A stretch of 36,792 nt of DNA from Parachlamydiales bacterium (GTDB taxonomy: Bacteria > Chlamydiota > Chlamydiia > Chlamydiales > Parachlamydiaceae), in NCBI GenBank assembly GCA_020051235.1, contig JAGVJG010000172.1, positions 1 to 36,792 of the forward strand, written 5' to 3'. The first letter of the stretch is position 1. Each line of letters begins with the position of its first letter. Positions 8,078 through 15,238 of the stretch are shown in pieces. The notes under the pieces are model-generated. The model saw nothing but the letters and a program-made list of their open reading frames with translations, made no database searches and was not told the DNA's origin. The translations under genes and the position numbers were made by a program.

Positions 8078-8403
8078 TGAAGCTTTTCCCCATTTTGGAC
8101 CTTATTGTCTGGACTTACCAAAACAATATTTTTATCTTCATCAGATAAACCTAAAACCAAGACTTCCGAGATGAAATCGGCAATTTGTTTCGGAGGAAAA
8201 TTAGTGACGGCAATGATTTGTTTTCCCACTAGCTTAGAAGGATCATAATGATGAGTAATTTGAGCGGATGATTTTTTAATTCCTAAGGGGCCAAAATCGA
8301 TCGTTAATTTATAGGCCGCCTTTTTGGCTTTTGGAAAAGGCTCTACTGATAAAATGGTTCCCGATCTAATCTCTACTTTTTGAAAATCGTCGTAAGTAAT
8401 CAT
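8074..8403 (-). CDS. csaA: CsaA-type tRNA-binding-domain protein
   Basis: A 109-residue protein made entirely of one tRNA-binding OB fold. FQKVEIRSGTILSVEPFPKAKKAAYKL is the standard first part (the V.vGxI..ve.hP.a.KLY pattern). GIKKSSAQITHHYDPSKLVG, with the SAQI and HY residues, is characteristic of CsaA, and VTNFPPKQIADFISEVLVLG matches the CsaA family rather than the MetRS C-terminal domain. CsaA of Bacillus acts as a chaperone-like export factor and binds tRNA. Its start overlaps the stop of the deformylase-like gene (ATGA), so the two are translationally coupled. Confidence 0.9.
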   Translation of the reverse strand: MITYDDFQKVEIRSGTILSVEPFPKAKKAAYKLTIDFGPLGIKKSSAQITHHYDPSKLVGKQIIAVTNFPPKQIADFISEVLVLGLSDEDKNIVLVSPDNKVQNGEKLH

Positions 8404-9083
8404 GTTTTATAAATCTTTTTTCGAACTTCCTGATCGGTAGGATAATGGGGATGTAAATATTGAATATCCTTTCCTTCTAGAAAAGCCTCTTTTTCATAGT
8501 TGTTAGAAAAACATACTACTTCGGCAGAGGGTTTATCCACAAGGCGAATGGCCTCTAGGTGATCCATAGAATGCATTATTAATGCGGCTCTTTCGGGGCT
8601 TGGTATGAACTCTACTTGAATTCCTGCTGAATTTATCGCTTTCACATATATATGGGAGGGTCGATAAACTTGTGCCACATAAGGTCCCATCGTTAAGCAA
8701 TCCTCCCTTATCAGCCTACCTTCGTTTTGGAGAACACTAACAACCGGATTGATATAACACCTAGGATCTACAAAGGTGGTTTTTATTTCAGGATAATCAA
8801 TGGCATAACCGACAAAAATAACCTGTTTTAAAAGTCCAACCTCAGGACCTGCCAAAGCCCATATGCGCTTTTCATCCATAAATCTTAAAATTTGATCGAT
8901 TATAAGTTGAAACCTAGGATTATCTAAATCTTGCTGTGTTACTGGCGAAGCTTTAAACATCAAGTGACTATGATCCGGGGACACTATTCTTATTGGCAAA
9001 TCCCCATAGTTATAAGGCGTGCTTTCGTCACTTGATGTGGAAGAGGTTAACATATATATCCAGCCGTTGTGTGGAATACCCAT
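8400..9083 (-). CDS. Peptide deformylase-like protein with altered active site
   Basis: A 227-residue protein whose central 160 residues follow the peptide deformylase fold (RIVSPDHSHLMFKASPV at the N-terminus, YINPVVSVL, then the three motif regions in order). The usual motif 1 GxGLAAxQ appears as ALAGPEVG (Gln to Glu), motif 2 EGCLS as EDCLTM, and motif 3 HExDH as HSMDHLEA, so the catalytic Glu is Ser. The metal ligands Cys and both His remain. Loss of the general base suggests that it does not deformylate proteins in the usual way; metal binding may persist. The start at 9083 could instead be the Met 11 codons in. It is coupled to csaA by a 4-base overlap and divergent from the LMF-like gene. 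Confidence 0.8.
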   Translation of the reverse strand: MGIPHNGWIYMLTSSTSSDESTPYNYGDLPIRIVSPDHSHLMFKASPVTQQDLDNPRFQLIIDQILRFMDEKRIWALAGPEVGLLKQVIFVGYAIDYPEIKTTFVDPRCYINPVVSVLQNEGRLIREDCLTMGPYVAQVYRPSHIYVKAINSAGIQVEFIPSPERAALIMHSMDHLEAIRLVDKPSAEVVCFSNNYEKEAFLEGKDIQYLHPHYPTDQEVRKKIYKT

Positions 9084-9105
9084 AATCGGGTAAACAAAAG
9101 CGATT

Positions 9106-10455
9106 ATGGATACGGTAGAAATATTTTCAAGATTACTAGGTCTTGTTTATTTTGCGGCGTTTTTCCCCTTCCTATTTCAAATTCGGGCGTTGATTGGAGA
9201 AACAGGCATTCTCCCTCTTCAAAAATACCTCGACTTCATTGCCTTACGTTTTCCAAAAGAAAAGTACTTTTATTTCCCCACTCTATTTTGGTTTAATGCG
9301 AGCAACAAAGCTCTAATGAGCGTCGCAATTCTAGGAACTTTTTTATCGATAGTATTGATGGCAGGTTTTTTCACTCCCCTTGTACTAATCCTTCTTTATG
9401 TTCTCTATCTATCGATAGTTTGGGCCGGCCAAATATTTTTGGGCTATGGTTGGGAAGGCTTTCTACTAGAAATTACCATTCATGCCTTCTTGTTAAATCT
9501 AACGCCTATCCCAGACACTTTCGTATGGATTAGCATTTACTTTCTTTTATTCCGTTTCCATGTTCAAGCAGGAGCCGTCAAACTCCAAAGCAAGGACCCT
9601 TACTGGAGAAATTTAACGGCTACCTATATTCATTACGAATCGCAACCCTTACCTAATCCAGTAGCCTGGTACATGCAAAAATTACCCATGTGGTTCCATA
9701 AAGCCTCATGCCTCTATATGTTCTTTGTAGAAATGGTCGTTCCTTTTGCCATTTTCTTTGGACCGGAAGTAAGACTTGTAGCTTTTGGCCTACTCGTTAG
9801 CCTTCAGCTAATAATTGCCTTTTCAGGGAATTTCTCATTTTTAAACTTAATGACGATTGTCCTTTGCACGGTTTTACTTGGAGTCCAACCTACCGAAATA
9901 ACCTGGGTTGCTCCATTTGGCATCTTGCTTCTCACCCTACAAGCCATACGATTTGCCAATCATTTTTTCCCAAGAAGCACTTTTGAACGAATTCTTCAAC
10001 CCTTCCAACATTTCTTTTTGGTGAATCGCTATGGCCTTTTTGCAGTCATGACCGTAAAGCGTTATGAAATTATACCCGAAGGAAGTGACGATATGGAAAC
10101 GTGGAAACCCTATGGTTTCCGCTTTAAACCCGACAATGTCACAGAAAGGCCCCCCATTATTGCTCCTTTTCAACCTCGCCTTGATTGGCAAATGTGGTTT
10201 TTACCCTTTTCGCTCTATGATCCTAATTCTTGGTTTCAAAGTTTTCTAAGTGCCTTGTTAGAAGGAAATAAAGAGGTATTAAAATTAGTAAGAATAAATC
10301 CCTTTCCTGACAAACCGCCCAAGTATATTCGCGCGAGGGCGTATTTATATGAATATACTTCTTGGGATGAAGGGAAGCTTTCTAAAGCTTGGTATAAAAG
10401 AAAGGATGCCGGACTATTTACCCCCATCCTTACCTTAAAGAATACTAAATCCTAG
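9106..10455 (+). CDS. Lipase maturation factor (LMF1)-like membrane protein
   Basis: A 449-residue polytopic membrane protein. It begins with a short membrane stretch (LLGLVYFAAFFPFLFQI) followed by IGETGILPL, the typical start of the lipase maturation factor family. Several helices follow, with GYGWEGFLLEITIHAF and FHVQAGAVKLQSKDPYWRNL (the family's R..F..G..KL.s.D..W.nLT block) and HYESQPLPNPVAWY. The C-terminal soluble domain contains WKPYGFRFKP and FQPRLDWQMWFLP, also conserved in the family. Vertebrate LMF1 is an ER protein needed for dimeric lipases to fold; the role of bacterial homologues is unknown. The 22-bp divergent gap to the deformylase-like gene is very short for two promoters. 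The 3' end overlaps the next gene by 11 bases. Confidence 0.85.
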   Translation: MDTVEIFSRLLGLVYFAAFFPFLFQIRALIGETGILPLQKYLDFIALRFPKEKYFYFPTLFWFNASNKALMSVAILGTFLSIVLMAGFFTPLVLILLYVLYLSIVWAGQIFLGYGWEGFLLEITIHAFLLNLTPIPDTFVWISIYFLLFRFHVQAGAVKLQSKDPYWRNLTATYIHYESQPLPNPVAWYMQKLPMWFHKASCLYMFFVEMVVPFAIFFGPEVRLVAFGLLVSLQLIIAFSGNFSFLNLMTIVLCTVLLGVQPTEITWVAPFGILLLTLQAIRFANHFFPRSTFERILQPFQHFFLVNRYGLFAVMTVKRYEIIPEGSDDMETWKPYGFRFKPDNVTERPPIIAPFQPRLDWQMWFLPFSLYDPNSWFQSFLSALLEGNKEVLKLVRINPFPDKPPKYIRARAYLYEYTSWDEGKLSKAWYKRKDAGLFTPILTLKNTKS

Positions 10456-11299
10456 AACCGTAGTGTTGAGCGTTCTCGAGATAGCGAGCCGATTGATAAA
10501 TATCCAAATGTACAAAATTGTGCTCTGTAGGAACTATAAAAGAATCTCGGACAAAGACAACAATTCGATCATATTGATCTTTAACTTCATCCACTCTTTT
10601 TTGAATCGAACGCCATCTTGCTCTCTTTAAATCTTTTGAAACGCCTGTCCACATGGCTATTTTTTCATCATTCGAGAGTTCTTGTCCTGACTCGCGCTTA
10701 TTAACTATCTGTTTAAAAACTCTAGCTTGTCTAGTGTATTCTGCATCCGGCGCAATAGATTCAGTTGTATAATTTTTGAAATCAAGTTTCTCATCTTCAG
10801 GGTGAATAAGAAAGTTTTTTGAACCTTCTGTTCCAAATGCTTTTATGAAATAATCGAGTACCTTCTTTTCGTGTTGGGGATCGACTCCGGGAACTTCAAT
10901 GCAAACGAGCTTATCATTGGTAATTTTATTGTAGTCATTATGGGCCCACGTTTTCATCATCAACTCACGATTCGCTATAACCGCGTCTTTATGTTGATGC
11001 CATTTGGATAAAACTTCCGCCGAACTAATACGTAAACCTAATAAATTTTTAATTCCTTTGAAAAAAGATGCAATAATACGAAGGAGAAAACAAGATTGTT
11101 CAGGCTGACGAATCCAACTTAATCGTAATTTAGAGCCCAAATGGTCTATATCTACTTCTTCCGCCTTACCCGTTTCAAATATTCTTAAAGCTTGAAGAGT
11201 GAGGGCCCTTTCTTTTTGTGTAAGGCTTTTGAAATCATGATCATCCGCAAAAGCTAAATGACACAATGCAGCCTGTGCTTCTGTTTTTTCTATTTTCAT
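10445..11299 (-). CDS. Hypothetical protein, lineage-specific
   Basis: A 284-residue protein that I do not recognise. It is largely helical and charged, with one short hydrophobic patch (CFLLRIIASFFKGIKNLLGL, about residues 70-89) that could be an amphipathic or membrane-associated helix. No signal peptide is present. The second half has a conserved-looking VSKDLKRARWRSIQKRV helix and an IVVFVRDSFIVPTEHNFVHL strand region. Its start overlaps the stop of the gene at 11296-11889 (ATGA), so the pair is translationally coupled and probably acts together. Its 3' end overlaps the convergent LMF-like gene by 11 bases. Confidence 0.6.
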   Translation of the reverse strand: MKIEKTEAQAALCHLAFADDHDFKSLTQKERALTLQALRIFETGKAEEVDIDHLGSKLRLSWIRQPEQSCFLLRIIASFFKGIKNLLGLRISSAEVLSKWHQHKDAVIANRELMMKTWAHNDYNKITNDKLVCIEVPGVDPQHEKKVLDYFIKAFGTEGSKNFLIHPEDEKLDFKNYTTESIAPDAEYTRQARVFKQIVNKRESGQELSNDEKIAMWTGVSKDLKRARWRSIQKRVDEVKDQYDRIVVFVRDSFIVPTEHNFVHLDIYQSARYLENAQHYGSRI

Positions 11300-11889
11300 T
11301 CCACTATCTCCGCAAATGGGGCTTGAGGCTCTCTTTTCAAGGGAACGACTTTAGGACTCTTCACCCAGGATTCTTTTTTGTTCCAATCAGGATACTGGGG
11401 GTGGGGACCAAAATTGTAGGTTCTCTTGTAATTAAATTCGAAATGGTTAATTTCTACTTCAAGAGCCTTACCTTTTAATTGAGTCACATCGAATGGATTG
11501 CCATTCGAATCAGACACATCGGCGGGCTTTATTTCTTTTAACTTTGCAAGTACAGGGTCGATTTTATTAGAATGCATATAGGCAACAAAAGGCCACATAA
11601 TTATTCGAAGCGCAACGGTTGCGATATCTATCAATAATGCACAAATAATATTGGTAACTTTTGGAATAAACCGACTAATTTCAGGGGTTTGATAAAGATT
11701 TGGAAATAAAAGATCTTGAATGAGATGTTTCCCCCATTGAGGTCTTATAGGCATTAATGTGGCTCTCAGTTGGGTAGCCACGACTTTATCATCTATTAGT
11801 TGAAGAATTTCTTTGGCTTGTTCAGATCCACATTTCACTTTGGCCAAAGGAGCATGACTGAGATTTCTAAAATATATTGTTGTCGACAT
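11296..11889 (-). CDS. Hypothetical protein with one membrane segment
   Basis: A 197-residue protein of unknown family. It has a single strong hydrophobic stretch near residues 78-102 (IICALLIDIATVALRIIMWP) between two soluble parts. The C-terminal part is rich in Pro, Trp and Tyr (YNFGPHPQYPDWNKKESW). No signal peptide is seen at the N-terminus. It is the first gene of a two-gene unit, with the 10445-11299 gene starting inside its stop codon (ATGA). The 100-bp AT-rich gap to the divergent F-box/ankyrin gene must contain both promoters. One central hydrophobic span and a host-associated setting make a membrane or inclusion-membrane protein possible, but that is inference. Confidence 0.55.
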   Translation of the reverse strand: MSTTIYFRNLSHAPLAKVKCGSEQAKEILQLIDDKVVATQLRATLMPIRPQWGKHLIQDLLFPNLYQTPEISRFIPKVTNIICALLIDIATVALRIIMWPFVAYMHSNKIDPVLAKLKEIKPADVSDSNGNPFDVTQLKGKALEVEINHFEFNYKRTYNFGPHPQYPDWNKKESWVKSPKVVPLKREPQAPFAEIVE

Positions 11890-11989
11890 AGGAAATATTA
11901 TAAAACTAAATTGTTAAGGAATCACAAATAATATGTTTATATAAAATAAATTAATAGAAAAAATTATCTATTTAGCTATAATTATAAAG

Positions 11990-13138
11990 ATGATTTCTTT
12001 GTCTGCCGATGTTATTAACATAATTGGGGGTATGGGTAATATCTCATTAATACATGCCCTTCGACTTACCTGCAGAAGATTTAAGGGCCTTTTTCCAAAC
12101 CCAATGGAGTTTGAGGCCAATCGAAGATTTCCCACCGTTGATAAAATAAATCAGATAAGCAATTTAAAAACGATTGTTGTCATGTTAAAATGTCAACAAA
12201 TTCCAAGAAGTTCATTTTATCAGTATAAAAAAGACGATTGCGACCTTGAAGATATTAACTTCAATGAATCTCCAATTAAAAATAAAAGAACACAAAATCA
12301 AAGAGTCGAATCCGTTCGTAAAAGAGTAATCGCATTAGATCTATTTGCCACTTATTGCGCCTTTACTGAATTAACTTTAGCAGGTTTATACGACGTTTTA
12401 CGTCAGGATGAATATGGAAAAATTCCTAACTTAGAAATCTTACTCCTGTTTTTTAACACTCTTAATTATAAAAACGATTGTACGGGCTCCTTAAAACCCA
12501 ATCTTCTCTTAAAAAGAGCTTGCACTCTCAATTGGCTGCATGGAATAAAGCTGAGTTTAAATGCTGACGCAAAAATTAATGATGCTAGTTCTGAACTTCC
12601 GCTACAACTCATCATTACACATAATCATTTTGATTTATTTAATTTGCTTCTAGAAAAAGGCGCGAATGTTAATGGAATAAATCTTCATGGAAATACTCCT
12701 CTTCACACAGCGGCTTGTCATCCCACTCATGCTTTAGATTGGACATCCCGATTAATAAAAGCAGGAGCAGTAGATTCTTATCACCACGGCCATGAAACAG
12801 CCCTAACATATGCCATTAGGAATAAGAACAGAGCTCTTATTGCCCTTTATAAATTGTTGCAGCCTGCCGCCTTTGAAAACTGCACAGATGAAAAGTACAA
12901 TAACTTTTTCCATTTGTCTGCTTTTTATTATTATGAGGGCATCTACAATGACTTGAAGATATCAAATGCCAAAGTGAATGTTGCAAATAAAGAAGGTGAA
13001 ACGCCTCTTCATGTTGCAGCAAGATATGGCAATGAAGCGTCTTTCTTATTTTTCATTCAACTTGGAGCTTGCCCCGATCGTCCAAATAGATATGGAATGA
13101 CTCCCCGTTCAATGGCTCCGGCTAATTGGATTTACTAA
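11990..13138 (+). CDS. F-box-like/ankyrin repeat protein, candidate host effector
   Basis: A 382-residue protein. Residues 3-37 (start LSADVINIIGGMG, end LRLTCRRFKGLF) match an F-box: LPxDVIxxI at the front and LxxTCRRFxxLF at the end. A linker of about 150 residues of unknown kind follows. From about residue 200 come at least four ankyrin repeats: LPLQLIITHNHFDLFNLLLE then KGANVN, NTPLHTAACH then KAGAVD, ALTYAIRNKNRALI, and ETPLHVAARYGNEASFLFFI then QLGACPD. Eukaryotic F-box proteins bring substrates to SCF ubiquitin ligases via Skp1, and F-box/ankyrin effectors are known in amoeba-infecting bacteria such as Legionella AnkB. This architecture suggests a secreted host-ubiquitin adaptor. No N-terminal Sec signal is present, so any export would be by another route. 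Confidence 0.8.
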   Translation: MISLSADVINIIGGMGNISLIHALRLTCRRFKGLFPNPMEFEANRRFPTVDKINQISNLKTIVVMLKCQQIPRSSFYQYKKDDCDLEDINFNESPIKNKRTQNQRVESVRKRVIALDLFATYCAFTELTLAGLYDVLRQDEYGKIPNLEILLLFFNTLNYKNDCTGSLKPNLLLKRACTLNWLHGIKLSLNADAKINDASSELPLQLIITHNHFDLFNLLLEKGANVNGINLHGNTPLHTAACHPTHALDWTSRLIKAGAVDSYHHGHETALTYAIRNKNRALIALYKLLQPAAFENCTDEKYNNFFHLSAFYYYEGIYNDLKISNAKVNVANKEGETPLHVAARYGNEASFLFFIQLGACPDRPNRYGMTPRSMAPANWIY

Positions 13139-13143
13139 GAAAA

Positions 13144-13167
13144 TTAAGGGATCCGAAGATCCCTTAA
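13144..13167 (-). terminator. Intrinsic terminator with C(UUCG)G loop
   Basis: A perfect 10-bp stem (13144-13153 with 13158-13167). Read on the minus strand, the four-base loop is TTCG closed by C-G, the extra-stable C(UUCG)G tetraloop, and the stem is followed by TTTTCTT. It lies 9 bases past the stop of the glycine-rich gene at 13176 and so ends that transcript. It begins only 6 bases after the stop of the convergent ankyrin gene, so it may also slow plus-strand transcription, although no T-run follows on that strand. Confidence 0.85.
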
Positions 13168-13175
13168 GAGAATAA

Positions 13176-13481
13176 TTAGGTTTTATTCTTGAGGTAAGAA
13201 GCTAAAAGCGTGAGCAATAAACCACCCGCACCGCTACCACCAACGTTTCCTAAAAGTTGTCCCCAATCTACACTAGGTGCTGCATCTGGAGCTGCTTGTG
13301 TAAACGCAGTTGCGCCAAGAAGACCCAAAGCTTGTAAAATATAACGACCTACGCCACCACCGATAAGACCGATGACGGAATTCACTAAAGGTCCGAAGTT
13401 TTTATCTTTTTGAAGAGCACCTGCAATATTACCGCCGGCAGCACCGCTAACCAAACTGATAATTAAACTTACCCATTCCAT
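13176..13481 (-). CDS. Small glycine-rich membrane protein
   Basis: A 101-residue hydrophobic protein with three hydrophobic spans and many GxxxG-type contacts (LVSGAAGGNIAGAL, VIGLIGGGVGRYI, NVGGSGAGGLLLTLLASYL). It resembles a widespread family of roughly 100-residue bacterial membrane proteins of unknown function that start MEWISLIISL. The motif pattern suggests tight helix packing or oligomerisation. It has by far the best ribosome-binding site in its neighbourhood (AAGGAG, 8 bases before the ATG) and its own C(UUCG)G terminator, so it is probably a well-expressed single-gene transcript. The gap upstream (13482-13568) is AT-rich and should hold its promoter. Confidence 0.75.
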   Translation of the reverse strand: MEWVSLIISLVSGAAGGNIAGALQKDKNFGPLVNSVIGLIGGGVGRYILQALGLLGATAFTQAAPDAAPSVDWGQLLGNVGGSGAGGLLLTLLASYLKNKT

Positions 13482-13489
13482 TGATATAT

Positions 13490-13495
13490 CTCCTT
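13490..13495 (-). promoter_or_regulatory. Strong Shine-Dalgarno AAGGAG
   Basis: Read on the minus strand, AAGGAG ends 8 bases before the ATG at 13481. Most starts in this window have weak or no such sites, so this one stands out and predicts efficient translation of the small glycine-rich protein. Confidence 0.8.
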
Positions 13496-13568
13496 AAATT
13501 AGAAATTTTTAAAATATTAATTTGAACGATTTAGGTAAATACTAATTTTATAACTTAATAAGCCTTTG

Positions 13569-14156
13569 TTAATCAGACAGTTGCGACTTAATTACATCTA
13601 TCATTTGATCAATTGATAGAGTGCTTGGGTTTAAAACAAGATCATATTCAACTCCATTATGTACGGCAATCGCTTGCGCTTTTGCAGAACCAATCGGTCT
13701 ATCGCCCCTCTTTATTTCGTTGGCTTCTAACCATTCAAGTTCGGGCTTAATTCCAATCCATAAAACTTTATAATCTTTTAAAAGCGATCTCCATCGATCT
13801 ATTATTTCTTTCCCACCGACCGCGGCTTCTTCTATAATTAGCCGATGTCCGCTCTTTAATAATGTTAAAACCACTTGCTGATTGGTCTTAATTATCTCTT
13901 CGCCATAAGGACCTATTTGAACAAACATATCCTTATCTAAATAAAAACCTTCAGCGGGACCCTCGCCTAACCAGTGGTTTGATTGGGGTGGCATTGCATA
14001 AATCAAAGTATCTAGTCCCCAAATTAAGTAAGGTTTATCTAAATTTCTCTGTAATGCATGAGATAAAGTCGATTTACCTGAACTTGAAGGACCATTAAAG
14101 AAAATGACATGGTTTTCCCCAAAAAGAGGTAAAACCAAAAAAATAAGATAGATCAT
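13569..14156 (-). CDS. Chloramphenicol phosphotransferase-like P-loop kinase
   Basis: A 195-residue P-loop protein. The Walker A is FNGPSSSGKST near residues 20-30, followed by WGLDTLIYAMPP, which is the CPT-family counterpart of the GxDxxxxxxP segment holding the catalytic Asp. RLIIEEAAVGG is the second conserved block, and the R of KRGDRPIGSAKAQ fits the lid region. CPT of Streptomyces phosphorylates chloramphenicol; most homologues have unknown substrates. It is the last gene of the carbohydrate operon, its ATG overlapping the wecB stop (ATGA). Residues 1-12 (MIYLIFLVLPLF) are strongly hydrophobic before the first strand, and there is no downstream Met that would keep the P-loop intact, so this short hydrophobic leader is probably real. 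Confidence 0.75.
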   Translation of the reverse strand: MIYLIFLVLPLFGENHVIFFNGPSSSGKSTLSHALQRNLDKPYLIWGLDTLIYAMPPQSNHWLGEGPAEGFYLDKDMFVQIGPYGEEIIKTNQQVVLTLLKSGHRLIIEEAAVGGKEIIDRWRSLLKDYKVLWIGIKPELEWLEANEIKRGDRPIGSAKAQAIAVHNGVEYDLVLNPSTLSIDQMIDVIKSQLSD

Positions 14157-15238
14157 GATTTTAAATTATTAACAATTCTCTCAGCTGCGTGACCGTCACC
14201 AAAAGGTGAAACTTCTTTTATCATAGCTTGGCGTTTTTTTTCATCTGAAAGGAGTTCATGGGCGGCTTTGTAGATAGGTTCGTAATCCGTGCCCACTAGC
14301 TTTGCCACTCCCGCATCAATTGCTTCTGTGCGTTCTGTAAATTCACGAGCAACCAAGACCGGCACTTTTAAACTGGGAGCTTCCTCTTGTATTCCCCCCG
14401 AATCTGATATCGCAAGCGTTGCTTTTTTAAGTGTCGCAATAAAAGTGATATAATCTAGCGGCTCGCTCAAATGAAAAGCTTTTAGCTTACCTAATGTCGA
14501 ATGAATGGTATGTCGCACATTTGGATTGGGATGGACCGGTATTAAAAATTGGATATCAGAAAAATCGCGGCTAAGTTGAATGAGGGCTTTTAAAATTTCC
14601 GGCAATTTATACCAATTTTCCCTGCGATGCAACGTTATCAAGACGAGTCGTTTGGATGGGTCGATGTCAGGGTAAGGCAAAGGATTTTTAGACAGAATTT
14701 CAAATAAAGCATCGATCACCGTATTACCCGTCACCAAAATAGAATTTGGATTAATCCCTTCTCTGATCAAATTTTGTTTCGCAAGTTCGGTGGGAGCATA
14801 ATGAATGGTGCTTAATCGACTAACTAAAACTCGATTCATTTCTTCAGGAAAAGGATGAAGATAATTGTATGTACGTAGACCGGCTTCTATATGACCAAAT
14901 GGTATTTTGGCATAGGCGCAAGCAAGCCCCATTACAAAAGTGGAGGTAGTGTCCCCTTGCGCAAGGACTAAATCGGGCTTAATCTCTAGTAAAGTTCTTT
15001 CAATAGGAATTAGTAGGTCGCTCGTCAATTGGGTAAGGGATTGATTTGGTTTCATGATATTTAAATCAACATCCACATCAATCTTAAAGACCGATACCAT
15101 CTGATCAAGCAATTCTCTATGTTGACCGAGCGATAAAACAGGCGCATCAAACGACTTATCACTTTTTAAAGCTTTTATGACGGGGGCCATTTTTATGACT
15201 TCAGGCCTTGTTCCAAACACCGAAAGAATTTTTTTCAA
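14153..15238 (-). CDS. wecB: UDP-N-acetylglucosamine 2-epimerase (non-hydrolysing)
   Basis: A 361-residue enzyme that interconverts UDP-GlcNAc and UDP-ManNAc. Family motifs are all present in order: VFGTRPEVIKMAPVI (residues 7-21), AQGDTTSTFV, GHIEAGLRT, FPEEMNR, SDSGGIQEEAPSL and TERTEAIDAG. The length is typical for the bacterial non-hydrolysing type and the protein is cytosolic. The start is unusual: the only start that keeps the conserved N-terminus is a TTG at 15238-15236, which overlaps the TGA of the deacetylase gene (TTGA). It sits in a six-gene minus-strand run and supplies the activated ManNAc building block for the surface sugar this cluster appears to make. Confidence 0.92.
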   Translation of the reverse strand: MKKILSVFGTRPEVIKMAPVIKALKSDKSFDAPVLSLGQHRELLDQMVSVFKIDVDVDLNIMKPNQSLTQLTSDLLIPIERTLLEIKPDLVLAQGDTTSTFVMGLACAYAKIPFGHIEAGLRTYNYLHPFPEEMNRVLVSRLSTIHYAPTELAKQNLIREGINPNSILVTGNTVIDALFEILSKNPLPYPDIDPSKRLVLITLHRRENWYKLPEILKALIQLSRDFSDIQFLIPVHPNPNVRHTIHSTLGKLKAFHLSEPLDYITFIATLKKATLAISDSGGIQEEAPSLKVPVLVAREFTERTEAIDAGVAKLVGTDYEPIYKAAHELLSDEKKRQAMIKEVSPFGDGHAAERIVNNLKS

